Assembly (NCBI GenBank): GCA_045811525.1
Contig: JBJMTV010000004.1
Span: forward strand, 1 to 64,000
Length of the DNA stretch: 64,000 nucleotides
Reading direction: 5' to 3'
Source of the DNA: VAZQ01 sp045811525
Lineage (GTDB): Bacteria; Pseudomonadota; Alphaproteobacteria; Rhizobiales; Xanthobacteraceae
Under the pieces are notes generated by a model. That model was not told the DNA's origin. It worked only from the letters and a program-made list of their open reading frames with translations, and ran no database searches. Positions 35,501-44,700 of the stretch are shown piece after piece. The position numbers were made by a program, and so were the translations under genes. Numbering within the stretch: the stretch's first letter is position 1; each line of letters begins with the position of its first letter.

Positions 35501-37059
35501 AACTTGCTCAGAACCGGCATCAGGCTTTCCAATGATTCGCGCAGGCGATCGCGGTACGCCGTCAGCCGCTGGTTCTGCTCATCCAGCCGTTGATTTTGTT
35601 CCTCCAACTTCGCGGATTGGGCGGCGAGCTGCTGGTTTTGCTGCTCGAGCTTCTGGCTCTGCTCGGCTTCCCGACGCGCGTTTTCGTGCGCCACATAGGT
35701 GATGCTTCCCGCGATCGCGATCACCACCGCAATGGCGGCGGCCGCACGCATGAGGTAGCGCCGGCGCGTGCGCGCGAGCGAATGGCGCAGCTCAATGCTG
35801 CTTCGTTCCGCCTTCCCCTGACGTACGACATCAAGCAGCACATCGTGGATGAGCTCGACACGCGGTCCTTCCCGGCGCTCCTCGATGTGGAGCAGGCGAC
35901 GCCGCACCAGCTCGTCGATCGCCCCCGGGGGTACGCCTTTGTCCGCCAGGAGCCGCTCCGCGCGCTCGCGCGCGATGCTGTCGCGGGCACCCGAATCGGT
36001 AATCAGCTGATCCTCAATGAATTCCCGCACGGCCCGGGGCTGGTCATTGAGCGCGCGCTCATAGAAAGAGCGCAGGATATCGCGCCGGCTCCGCTCCACG
36101 AGATCGGCACTGATCTCGCTCTGGCCCGCCGCCAGCCTGCGCTCGTTCAGCTCGCTGCAGAACAGGCTGAGCAGCGAGGACTCGACCTCCACGTCCTTGA
36201 TCGCGGCGGCGCTGACATCACCGCCGGGCCCGCCACCGACCATGCTGACGATGCGCTGCGCGACAGCCTCGGTGACAATGCCCCGCCCCGGCTCGATCAC
36301 GGCTTCCAGCGCCTGCGGCCCCTTCATGCGGGTCAGGCGGAACCGGTTACGGCCGAGCGATGGAGCAGTGGCGCGGAAGATCTCGAGTGCCGGGAGAAAG
36401 TCTTCGCGCATCGTAATCACGATGCGGTAATGGTCGCGGTTGAACATGTAACGCGCGACTTGATCGGGAGCCCGCTCGAGCCGCGCCTTCACCGCTGCCG
36501 GCGGCCGGTTCTCGGTCAAATCCGAGAGCTCGGTGATGAAGCTCTGGCATTCGGCTTTTCGTTGCGGGAGCCCGAGCGTGAACAGCTCCTCGAACTGGTC
36601 GAACACGATCACCGGAATGATCGGCTCGCCGGTGCGATCAATCAGCGCGAGCTCGCGCCGATGAAAATATTCCCACAATGTCTCCTCGAGCTCGATGCGT
36701 CTTGCAGCATCGAGTCCGGCCTCGGCAATCGCCGCATTGAGCAAGCGCTTGATCTGCTCGGAGGGCGCCGACGATTCGTGCGAATAGTCGATGCGCACGA
36801 GCACCGGCAGGTAGCCGTTCTCGCGCAAGCGCGGAAACAGTCCGGCCTGCAGCAGCGAGGTCTTGCCCAGGCCAGACTGCCCGAACAGCAGCGTCGTGAT
36901 GCCGCGGCGGATGGACCGCAGCAACTCTTCCTGCTCGAGGCTGCGCCCGAAAAAGAAACGCTGATTGTGCTCGCGGAATGGAACGAGACCTGGCCAGGGA
37001 TGCTGCTCGTCGACGAGAACCTCGTCGCGGTGCGCAGCTGGTATGGCGGAATCGCTCAT
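32506..37059 (-). CDS. STAND-type NTPase with transmembrane segment, coiled coil and TPR-like repeats
   Basis: 1517 residues. The N-terminus has a Walker A motif (GQSGLGKTS, residues 60-68) and Walker B (VIVFDQFEEL, 150-159), with a PWPGLVPFRE lead and FFFGRSLEQEELL, as in nSTAND NTPases. A helical winged region follows (about 300-430), one membrane helix (about 436-457), a Gln-rich coiled coil (about 460-505), a helical stretch, then ten gapless 48-residue repeats (918-1397, DNA 32869-34308) and a last helical region. Proteins of this build act as sensors in conflict and immune systems. It starts 7 nt after the stop of the SIR2-like/TIR gene, so the two form an operon. Confidence 0.88.
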   Translation of the reverse strand: MSDSAIPAAHRDEVLVDEQHPWPGLVPFREHNQRFFFGRSLEQEELLRSIRRGITTLLFGQSGLGKTSLLQAGLFPRLRENGYLPVLVRIDYSHESSAPSEQIKRLLNAAIAEAGLDAARRIELEETLWEYFHRRELALIDRTGEPIIPVIVFDQFEELFTLGLPQRKAECQSFITELSDLTENRPPAAVKARLERAPDQVARYMFNRDHYRIVITMREDFLPALEIFRATAPSLGRNRFRLTRMKGPQALEAVIEPGRGIVTEAVAQRIVSMVGGGPGGDVSAAAIKDVEVESSLLSLFCSELNERRLAAGQSEISADLVERSRRDILRSFYERALNDQPRAVREFIEDQLITDSGARDSIARERAERLLADKGVPPGAIDELVRRRLLHIEERREGPRVELIHDVLLDVVRQGKAERSSIELRHSLARTRRRYLMRAAAAIAVVIAIAGSITYVAHENARREAEQSQKLEQQNQQLAAQSAKLEEQNQRLDEQNQRLTAYRDRLRESLESLMPVLSKFVERSDAQSLGGDKVLDEQVRPLMDKIITLADEMRGPGYDSRFMSVKALSLVILAKVTTRAAPETSRSGADESGGRGEAGAIQGGSRYIDEATQIATELLRRARSYDDVSKGFDVFDAITQVWEARRNTELALRSVGRSIGLLQEIAPGVINVDQTHWFVGSAHLRQAGIMRKASRFDEAEASLRAGITRLANTQATALLSLLVDLYNNLGDVVLSARERTTEQPAKRKAMQAALVEFEHAWDTAVDYYKLQDTIPTRNWMARHARKVGGLYEDLRNVDRARRFYDYQLRVRRSLLPDGTKPLSVSYDVESAKRDVAVALRDLGSLERSDGDKQKAVDYYIECASLIEPLSKTPPNLQSLGSCYAGLGESLRDKQKRADSIAAYEKAREIRERLATAEPGNTDLQDALAFVYSELADGLLAEKKPEQALAYAQRGFAVRQRLAAADPNNPVWQRTLGLAYRVMADCLLANGKRAEALAYYQNVIGIRELIVAADPDNTDRRSDLAYVYERVATALLQDGKREDALVLLRKSMDLRERNAADEPGRLIRQSDLAFIYVEYANALLDAGKRADALAYYRKGLVLREKLFALEPNDIDRQSDVAYVYAQLGDALSKDEKYAEAVVYYEKGRVLREKLVAREPNNLVRQSSLAYVYVQLADALVELEKPAEAVAYYRKGLELREKLAALEPNDITRQGSLAYVCIQLADALMKQAKTAEAVGYYHKGRELREKLAALEPNDITRQSNLAYAYVQLADALMQDAKRGEALVYYQKARELREKLATLEPNSITRQSSLAYVYIQLADALMKEGNRAEALAYYQKGRELREKLVTLEPKSVSRKTNLIYVYRRLALVSLADGKRAEALGYYRKTLALREAIAAQAEQDEIASDKRAGPTTASRLSSVSWSAVFAEDFNRALTAAERALELSPGTLWIIMNRAHALMFLGRAEEARAVYLRYRDQQNVQGTKSWRTVLLEDFAELREAGLTRPLMTEIEEKLAPGG
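32869..34308 (-). repeat. Ten tandem 144-bp (48-residue) coding repeats in the STAND gene
   Basis: Ten consecutive units of exactly 48 residues without gaps. The consensus core is RQSxLAYVYxQLADAL followed by GKRAEALAYYxKGRELREKL. Each unit starts with a proline (PN/PG/PD). The middle units (5-9) are most alike, consistent with recent expansion; the first and last are more divergent. The helix pattern matches TPR-type pairs, but the period is longer than the usual 34 or 42 residues. Confidence 0.9.
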
Positions 37060-37066
37060 CGACTAT

Positions 37067-38455
37067 TCAGATGTAGGACTTCAGGGCGTGAATGAATGAC
37101 GGGGTGACTTGTCCTCCGGGCAGCGCCTGCCCGGTCAAGGTGCGGAATTGCTGCGGCACACGCCGGAAACGACCGGTATTGCCGTCGTCGCTGTCGATAA
37201 CCACCGGGACGATGAATACGTCACCCGGATTGAAACGGGCAAGCCGGTTGACGGCGTGATTCCACTCAATGCGGAAGTAGCCCTCCTTGAAGTCCTCGGT
37301 GTTTTGGGAAAGCAATGGAATGAACAAGGAGCAGCGGCTGATCTCATCCTGGATCCTCACGTCGAAGGCGGCGCCGCCACCGAGCTGCTCAGTGTCGATC
37401 CAAACCGAGAAGCCTGCCGCCTCGAGCCCTGCCTTGAGCGTCAGGGCAGCGTCCCGGTCACGATGCATATAGCTTATGAACAGTGGATCGGCGCTGATTT
37501 TCGTCGATTCTGCCACCGTCACGGATGGCTTCGGCACGGCCGAGTCCTGGCCGAAACGCTCTTTCCATCGCAACCAGAGCTGCTCGATGAATTGCGGAGC
37601 GCCGCCCGTGAAAACCTTGGTGCGGGTGCTGAAGTCGGAGAGAAAGCTGACGAGCGTCGCGTCCGCCGAGCTTCGCTCGTCGGCAAGGATCTCGTAGACC
37701 TTGCGTGTTGAGGAGAGCCGCGTGGCTTTGGCCGAGCGCAGGAAGAGCCGCGCGACCCAGTCCGGTAGGTTCGCGCCCAGCATCAGCAGGTGCCTGCTTT
37801 TGAGCTCATCGAAAAGCCGTTCCGGCGGGTTCTCCTGGAGCGCGAATACGAACTCGAGAAAGTCCTCGTCGGAGAGCACGTACTCGTTGGGAATGCACGA
37901 CGCACGTCCGAGCAGGTGGAAAATGGTCGCCGAAGACTGCTTGACGCGAACCGGGTCGATATCGCTTACTGCATTGGGGGCATAGGCGACGACGTCGGCC
38001 TTCTGCTCGCCGTTGGAACGCTCCTGGTTCACGGCGATTTCCAGCAGAGGATCGAACGCCGTCGTGACGAACATCTTGAAGTGTGAGATCTGCGCCAGCT
38101 GGCGCAACGCATCGGGCGGAACGAAAACGCTGCGGTCCTGGACTATCTCTCCGGTCTTGGCATAGAGGACATCGAGGTCATCGGGACGGTTCTCGCGCAG
38201 GTAGCACGAGACAATGTCGTTGAGCATCGGATTGGGCGGGACATCGTGCAACGACAAGCTCTGGGCGAGACGTTCGGCGACGTACTGCTGCAGCGCCATC
38301 TGTCGTCCATCGACAGTGATGGTGGACAGCGCCGGCCCAACGACCGGGATCACCTCGCCCCGCTCGATGTAGCCGAGCAGCAACGCCCATAGGCCGTCGT
38401 CCCACAGGGATCTCTTCAAGGCGGGCGCCGGACTGACATTCATGGTAACGCGCAC
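37067..38455 (-). CDS. SIR2-like plus TIR domain protein, putative effector of a conflict system
   Basis: 462 residues. About 25-245 show a SIR2-like fold: EVIPVVGPALSTI, FKMFVTTAFDPLLEI, IFHLLGR, EYVLSDEDFLEFVFAL, LLMLGANLPDWVARLFLR. By eye, the SIR2 asparagine (usually TTNFD) is alanine (A133) and the histidine of the usual HG is leucine (L182), so NADase activity of this half is doubtful. About 322-455 is a TIR domain: DPLFISYMHRDRDAALTLKA, GFSVWIDTEQLGGG, RCSLFIPLLSQN and FRIEWNHAV with the probable catalytic glutamate E397. First gene of the operon with the STAND NTPase. TIR domains commonly consume NAD or make signal nucleotides. Confidence 0.88.
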   Translation of the reverse strand: MRVTMNVSPAPALKRSLWDDGLWALLLGYIERGEVIPVVGPALSTITVDGRQMALQQYVAERLAQSLSLHDVPPNPMLNDIVSCYLRENRPDDLDVLYAKTGEIVQDRSVFVPPDALRQLAQISHFKMFVTTAFDPLLEIAVNQERSNGEQKADVVAYAPNAVSDIDPVRVKQSSATIFHLLGRASCIPNEYVLSDEDFLEFVFALQENPPERLFDELKSRHLLMLGANLPDWVARLFLRSAKATRLSSTRKVYEILADERSSADATLVSFLSDFSTRTKVFTGGAPQFIEQLWLRWKERFGQDSAVPKPSVTVAESTKISADPLFISYMHRDRDAALTLKAGLEAAGFSVWIDTEQLGGGAAFDVRIQDEISRCSLFIPLLSQNTEDFKEGYFRIEWNHAVNRLARFNPGDVFIVPVVIDSDDGNTGRFRRVPQQFRTLTGQALPGGQVTPSFIHALKSYI

Positions 38456-38721
38456 CTGAAGTCGTGGTCAGAGGCGGCTCGCATCCGCCGCCTTGCCGCA
38501 TCCTTGCCGACGCAGCTCGCAGAGAGGGATTCGTGCGTTTCCAGGCGCACGCGGGCAAGTATAATGAGATCGTATGTCTCCGTCAGCAGTCGTGGGCTGG
38601 TCCAGGCCTCCCTTGCGCCAATCCAGTTAACGTCGATCCAAGCCTCAGAAGGTGGCAAACCATTGGGTTGGCAAACGGAAATCGCTGGGAGGAACGCTGA
38701 GGCGAGCCGCGAGCCACGCCA
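38456..38721. other. Divergent intergenic region upstream of the SIR2-TIR gene
   Basis: 266 nt between the starts of the SIR2-TIR gene (minus) and the ABC permease (plus). It must hold the promoter of the conflict-type operon. No convincing -35/-10 pair, operator or RNA gene was recognised by eye; short open frames here look like chance. Confidence 0.4.
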
Positions 38722-40455
38722 GTGACGGTGGCCAACGCGCCTCCCGACTCTGTGCTGCGAAATGAGCCCCTCGACTGGACCGCGCTGCTAATCGGCGTGC
38801 CTGTGGTGCTGGTGATCTGGCTGGCGCTGGTGCCACTGGTGTTCCTCCTATGGCACAGTTTCTTCACGGCGCATACGGCCGCCAATCCGGCGCAGCTCAC
38901 GTTCGAGAACTTCCGCACGGCCTATGCCAGTGCCGAGAACGCCCTCCTGCTGGTGAACTCTTTGCAATTCGCGAGCGGGGCAGCAGCGCTGGCCCTGGTC
39001 CTCGGTACGTTTCTGGCGTGGGTGAGCGAGCGCACCAACACCCCGTTCAAGAGGGTCTCGTTTGCCCTTGCCGTCATACCACTCGTCATTCCTGGGATCC
39101 TGTTCACGTTGGCCTGGATGCTGCTCGCGAGCCCCAATACCGGGCTGATCAATCTCGTGTTGCAGAAGCTCACCGGCAGCCGCGCGGTGTTCGTAAATGT
39201 CTACAGCATGACGGGCATGATCTGGGTCGATGGTTTGCACTATTCGCCCATGGCCTTTCTGCTGATGAGCGCTGCTTTTCGCTCCATGGATCCTGCTCTC
39301 GAGGAGCAGGCAGCCATGAGCGGGGCCTCGCTGGCGCAGGTCCTGCGCCGTGTCACGCTGAAGCTGACTTGGCCGGCGGCTCTCGGCGCGCTGCTGGTTC
39401 TGTTTGTGCGCGGGATCGAGTCTTTCGAGGTCCCGGCGCTGCTAGGCCTGCCGGTCGGCATCCACGTCTATACGTCCTCCATCTATCAGGCGATCCACCA
39501 CTATCCGAGTGAGATTGGATTGGCCGCAGCTTACGCGCTCGCTCTTCTCGTTCTCACCTCGCTGGGCATTTATGTCCAGTCGCGGCTCTCGCGGCACGAC
39601 GCCAGATTCGCCACGGTGACTGGCAAAGGCTTTCGCCCGCGGACGATTGATCTAGGCCGCTGGCGCTATCTCACGGCAGCAATACTGATCCTCTATTTCT
39701 CGGTCGTCGTGTTGCTGCCGTTCCTCGTTCTGCTCTGGTCTTCAACGCAAAGCTTTTACGCTGCTCCCTCGCTTGCGGCGTTGAAGACGGCCAGCCTGGA
39801 AGCGTATCGCGCCGTCCTGCGCAATCCGCAGCTTCCGGGCGCAGTATGGAACAGCCTGGTCCTGGCGCTCGGCAGCGCCGTGCTGGTCATGCTGTTTTCG
39901 GCGGTGATCTCCTGGATCGTCATCCGCACGCGAGTCCCAGGGCGCTGGCTGCTCGACAGCATGGCCTCGCTGCCGCTGGCGGTGCCGGGCCTGGTGCTTG
40001 GGCTCGCTGTCATGGTGTGCTACCTGACAATCGACATCGGCATCTATGGCACGCTCTGGATCCTGCTCCTCGCCTATGTGACCCGGTTTCTTCCCTACGG
40101 GATGCGCTACAGCTCCGCCTCACTGCTGCAGCTGCACAAAGAGCTCGAGGAGTCAGCAGCAATGAGTGGCGCGGGGTGGGGTACGGCGTTCCGTCGCATC
40201 GTTCTGCCGCTGCTCAAGCCGGGGCTGCTCGCCGGCTTCATCTACGTGATGATCGTCTCGATCCGTGAGCTGTCGAGCTCGATCCTTCTTTACACGCCTG
40301 GCACCGAGGTCGTTTCCATCATGATGTGGGAGCTGTGGCAGAATGGAGAGTATGTCGAGCTTTCGGCCTTCGGCGTCATGCTCATCGCCGCGCTGCTCTG
40401 TCTCGTCGTAACGGCGCAGATCGTCAGCCGGCGGTTCGGAATTGCGGAAGCCTAA
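38722..40455 (+). CDS. Fused two-domain ABC transporter permease of the FbpB/ThiP (iron or thiamine) type
   Basis: 577 residues from a GTG start, with about twelve membrane helices and two copies of the ABC permease EAA loop: EEQAAMSGASLAQVLRRV in the first half and EESAAMSGAGWGTAFRRI in the second. The layout is that of Fe(III) or thiamine ABC importers in which both permease domains are on one chain. No ATPase or binding protein is next to it, so its partners lie elsewhere or have been lost. It is divergent from the SIR2-TIR gene. Confidence 0.9.
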   Translation: MTVANAPPDSVLRNEPLDWTALLIGVPVVLVIWLALVPLVFLLWHSFFTAHTAANPAQLTFENFRTAYASAENALLLVNSLQFASGAAALALVLGTFLAWVSERTNTPFKRVSFALAVIPLVIPGILFTLAWMLLASPNTGLINLVLQKLTGSRAVFVNVYSMTGMIWVDGLHYSPMAFLLMSAAFRSMDPALEEQAAMSGASLAQVLRRVTLKLTWPAALGALLVLFVRGIESFEVPALLGLPVGIHVYTSSIYQAIHHYPSEIGLAAAYALALLVLTSLGIYVQSRLSRHDARFATVTGKGFRPRTIDLGRWRYLTAAILILYFSVVVLLPFLVLLWSSTQSFYAAPSLAALKTASLEAYRAVLRNPQLPGAVWNSLVLALGSAVLVMLFSAVISWIVIRTRVPGRWLLDSMASLPLAVPGLVLGLAVMVCYLTIDIGIYGTLWILLLAYVTRFLPYGMRYSSASLLQLHKELEESAAMSGAGWGTAFRRIVLPLLKPGLLAGFIYVMIVSIRELSSSILLYTPGTEVVSIMMWELWQNGEYVELSAFGVMLIAALLCLVVTAQIVSRRFGIAEA

Positions 40456-40604
40456 GCCGGGGAGCCTGAATTTGGTGCGTGGACCCGGAACCCTGCGCGG
40501 GCCGACGGCAATACGCTATATTGCGCGTGTTGCGCTAAGCGAGTAGCGCGGCAGATATTGAACTGGATGCGCTGCCGGAGCAGAGATCGAAGGAGACAGA
40601 CGCA

Positions 40605-41732
40605 ATGGCGAAGGACGCCGTCGTTTCAGCAGATCTGGCGAAGAAGTTCGCCACGGAGAAGGATACCCCCTACCTGCGCTGGGTGCGCAGCGAAGGCCTT
40701 GACATCATCGACGCCCATTATGTGGCCAACCTGCGCACTGTGGATTTAAAGCCCTGGCCGAGGCGCGGCGGTGCCGGCGTCTATATCAACCATGAGGCGT
40801 CCCGCACTTCCAACGATTGCTACGTCTGCGAGATCCCGGTCGGCAAAATGCTGGCGCCGCAACGCCAGCTGTTCGAGGAGATGGTCCTTGTGCTCAGCGG
40901 CCGCGGCTCAACCACGGTCTGGAACGATGCCGGTGCACGCATCACCTTCGAATGGAAGGCTGGCGCGATGTTCGCCATTCCACTCAATTGTTGGCATCAG
41001 CATTTCAACGGCTCGGGCCGCGAGCCCGCGCGGTTTGTTGCGGTCACCAACGCGCCGCCCGTGATCAATCTTTATGAGGACATCGAGTTCGTCTTCAACA
41101 CGGCGCACGATTTCAAGAGCCGCTTCAACGGCGAGCCCGATTATTTCACTGCCAAGGGCGAGCAGAAGGGGTTGCTGCTGGTGACCAATTTCGTAGCTGA
41201 TGCGGTCAATCTTCCGCTGATCAGCGCGAAGGAGCGTGGGGCCGGGGGCGGGCACATCCGCTTCAACATGGCCAAAGGCTCGATGAACAGTCACATCTCG
41301 CAGTTTCCCATCGGCACCTACAAGAAGGGCCATGCGCATGGACCCGGCGCCCACGTGATCATCCTTTCAGGCCAGGGCTATTCGCTCATGTGGCCCGAAG
41401 CCGACGAGCCGCGCCGCTACGATTGGGAGGTGGGAACGCTGATCGTGCCGCCGAACATGTGGTTTCATCAGCACTTCAACACGGGTGGCTCGCCTGCGCG
41501 CTATCTCGCCTTCAAGCACGAGGGTGTGGCGGTCCGCAACGGGCAGGGGGTGCCAAAGGCATGGATCAGCCGGCGCCTTGGGGGCGACCAGATCGACTAT
41601 GCCGACGAATCGCCTTTCGTACGCAAGATGTTCGCTGACGAGTTGGCGAAAAATGGGCTCGCTCCGCGGATGGATCAGGCCTACGCGCAGGAGCGCGCGG
41701 ACCTGGCGCCGCCAGTCGCGCGCACCGCTTAA
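40605..41732 (+). CDS. Double cupin protein
   Basis: 375 residues from the ATG at 40605, with AAGGAGA well spaced upstream. Two barrels: the first around LFEEMVLVLSGRGSTTVW and IPLNCWHQHFNGSG (about 90-150), the second around KKGHAHGPGAHVIILSGQGY and VPPNMWFHQHFNTGG (about 245-315). Both keep histidines in cupin positions, with the second having HAHGPGAH. This arrangement recalls gentisate-dioxygenase-like bicupins, but the ring-cleaving set cannot be confirmed by eye. No signal peptide; cytoplasmic. Its neighbours do not clearly share its function. Confidence 0.85.
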   Translation: MAKDAVVSADLAKKFATEKDTPYLRWVRSEGLDIIDAHYVANLRTVDLKPWPRRGGAGVYINHEASRTSNDCYVCEIPVGKMLAPQRQLFEEMVLVLSGRGSTTVWNDAGARITFEWKAGAMFAIPLNCWHQHFNGSGREPARFVAVTNAPPVINLYEDIEFVFNTAHDFKSRFNGEPDYFTAKGEQKGLLLVTNFVADAVNLPLISAKERGAGGGHIRFNMAKGSMNSHISQFPIGTYKKGHAHGPGAHVIILSGQGYSLMWPEADEPRRYDWEVGTLIVPPNMWFHQHFNTGGSPARYLAFKHEGVAVRNGQGVPKAWISRRLGGDQIDYADESPFVRKMFADELAKNGLAPRMDQAYAQERADLAPPVARTA

Positions 41733-41787
41733 AAGCACGCGGCGTCGCTGCAGCGGCATGCGCCAGCCCTGCAGCACCTGTCCATCG

Positions 41788-44700
41788 TTACGAGCGCAGC
41801 AACCGCAGGGCCGAGCGCAGCCTATGGGCGGGCTCACGCGGTTCACGCGTGCCGCCTAGCCACCGGTGCAGCTTGTCGAGCATGAGGTAGATCACCGGCG
41901 TGGTGTAGAGCGTAAGCAATTGCGACACGAGAAGCCCGCCCACGATCGTGATGCCGAGCGGCCGCCGCAGCTCTGATCCCGGGCCGGTGGCGATGACCAG
42001 CGGTAGCGCTCCGAGGAGCGCGGCGAGGGTCGTCATCATGATCGGCCGAAACCGCTCGAGGCAGGCTTCGAAGATGGCGCGCTCCGGCGCGAGGCCGCGC
42101 CGGCGTTCGCCCTCCAGAGCGAAGTCAACCATCATGATTCCGTTCTTCTTGACGATGCCGATCAGAAGAATGATGCCAACGAACGCGATCAGCGATAGCT
42201 CGGTCTGAAAGATCTGCAGCGCCAGGAGAGCGCCCAGCCCGGCCGAAGGAAGCGTGGAAATTATCGTGAGCGGGTGCGCAAGGCTCTCGTAGAGAACGCC
42301 GAGAACGATATAGACCGCCAGCAGTGCCGCGAGAATGAGCAGGGGTTGCGCGCCGATCGACTGCCGGTAAGCGCGCGCGTCCCCGGCGAACTCGGCATGC
42401 AAGGTGTCGGGGATATGCATCTCCGCCACAGCCTGGTCTATTCGCCGCGTCGCCTCCTCGATCGTGGTGTTGTCGTCGAGGCCGAAGCTGATGGTAATAG
42501 CGGGAAACTGTCCCTGGTGATTGACGACCAGCGGTGAGAGGCCTCGCGTTATCTTGGTCACTGCCGTCAGCGGCACCTGTATGTTGTTCGCGCCGCTCAC
42601 ATAGATGCGAGTGAGGTCGGTCGGGTCGCGCTGATATTGTGGATCGATCTCCAGCACCACGCGATATTGATTGCGTTGGGTATAGAGCGTCGAGACCTGC
42701 CGCTGCGAATAGGCATCGTTGAGGGCGTTGCCGATGTCCTGCACCCGGACGCCCAGACGGGATGCGGCAACCCGGTCGATCGATATGCTCACCTCGAGCC
42801 CGCCCTGCTCACGATCCGTGGACACATCGACCAGGCCGGCCACCGTCTGAGCCTTGGCATAGATCCGCGGCGCCCACTCCAGCAGCTCGGCATAATCGGA
42901 GTCCCACAGCGTGTACTGATAGGACGAGTCACTGGTTCTGCCGCCGACCCTCACGTCCTGCATCGGGAAGAAGAATACCCGCAACCCTGGGATATTCGTT
43001 GCTTTCAGCCGCAAGCGGGTCGCGACCGCCTGAGCGCTCACACTGCCGCGCTCGGCCAGCGGTTTGAGACTGATGAAGAGCGAGCCTCGGTTTACCGATG
43101 CGCTGAAACCAGAGGTGCCTATGTTCGACCCGACATTGGCGACGGCTGGGTCGGCACGCACGATCGCCTCGGCCTTCTGCTGCAGGTCGTACATCGCCTG
43201 GAACGACACCTCTGTGGATGCTTGCGTCCCACCCCAGATCAGCCCCGTATCGTCCTGCGGGAAGTAGCCCTTTGGCGTCCGCACATAGAACAGGCCGGTC
43301 ACAAAGAGCGTTGCAGCCATGACCAGCAGCGTGAGCGCACGATGGTTGAGCACCGCGCTCAAAGTGCCGGCATAGATCCGCATCATGGCTCTGAGCACGC
43401 GTTCCACGGCGCGATCGAGCCAGGTAGCGTCGAGCGACGGCGGCTTGCGCACGAAATGCGCGCAGATCATCGGTGTGACCGTCAGCGATACGGCGGTTGA
43501 GATGGCAATGGCGAAGGCGAGAGTGACCGAGAATTCGCGGAAGATGCGACCGACCACGCCGGTCATGAACAGGAGCGGGATGAAAGCCGCCACCAGCGAT
43601 ATGCTGATCGCCAGAACGGTAAAGCCGATCTGCTGTGCCCCTTCCATCGCCGCGCGCAACGGCGACATTCCCTTCTCGAGATTGCGAAAGCAATTCTCGA
43701 TCATGACGATGGCGTCATCGACGACGAATCCGACGGAGACCGCAAGCGCCATCAGCGACAGGTTGTCAATCGAGAAGCCTGCGACCCACATCATGGCGCA
43801 GGTGCCGGCAAGCGACAGCGGCACTGTCACCCCGGCGGCGAGAGTCGCCGCAGTGCGCCGCAGGAACACGAACACGACGAGCATGACGAGACCGATTGTC
43901 GCTAGCAAGGTGAGCTGCATGTCGCGGACGCTCGCGCGGATGGTCCGCGTTCGGTCGGACAGCACGGTGATGTCGATGTCGGCGGGTATCCACTTTTTGA
44001 TCTCGGGGAGGAGATCGTAGACGCGGTCGACCGTCTCGATCACGTTCGATGTCGCCTGTTTCTGAATGACCAGCAGCACCGAAGGTTGACCGTTGAACCA
44101 GCTCGCTGAGCGGCTGTTGCGCACTCCGGCCTCGATCGAGGCCACCGCCGACAATCGCACCACCGTCCCATTGGCGCTGCGCACGATGACCGGATCGTAA
44201 TCGGCCACGGTACGCAGCTGACGATTGGAGGAGATGGCGAGGGAGCGCTCGTTCCCGTCGAGGACGCCGATCGGCCCCACTGCATTGCTGTTGGCGATTG
44301 CGGTGCGCACGTCCTCCATCGACAGTCCCATGGAGGCAAGTGCGATGGGATTGACGCCGACCCGGATCGCCGGTTGCTCGGCGCCGTTGACCGTCACCTC
44401 CGCCACACCCTCGATCTGCGACAGCCGCTGCACGATGACGGTATCGGCCGCGTCGTAGAGGGCGCTGGCAGCAATCGTCTTTGAGGTCAGCGCCAGAATC
44501 ATGATCGGTGTCGCGGCCGGATTGGACTTGCGGAACGAGGGCCGTGACGGCAGGTCGCCAGGAAGATCTGTCTGCGCAGCATTGATTGCGGCTTGCACGT
44601 CGCGTGCGGCGCTGTCGATATTTCGGTTGAGATCGAACTGCACCGAGATGCGGGTGATCCCGAGCGAGCTGCGCGAGGTAAGCTCGCTGACGCCGGGGAT

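Noticed and set aside
35590..37095. Plus-strand open frame of about 501 codons opposite the STAND gene
   Set aside because: No motif and no SD; the minus-strand protein has Walker motifs and a membrane helix in the same DNA.
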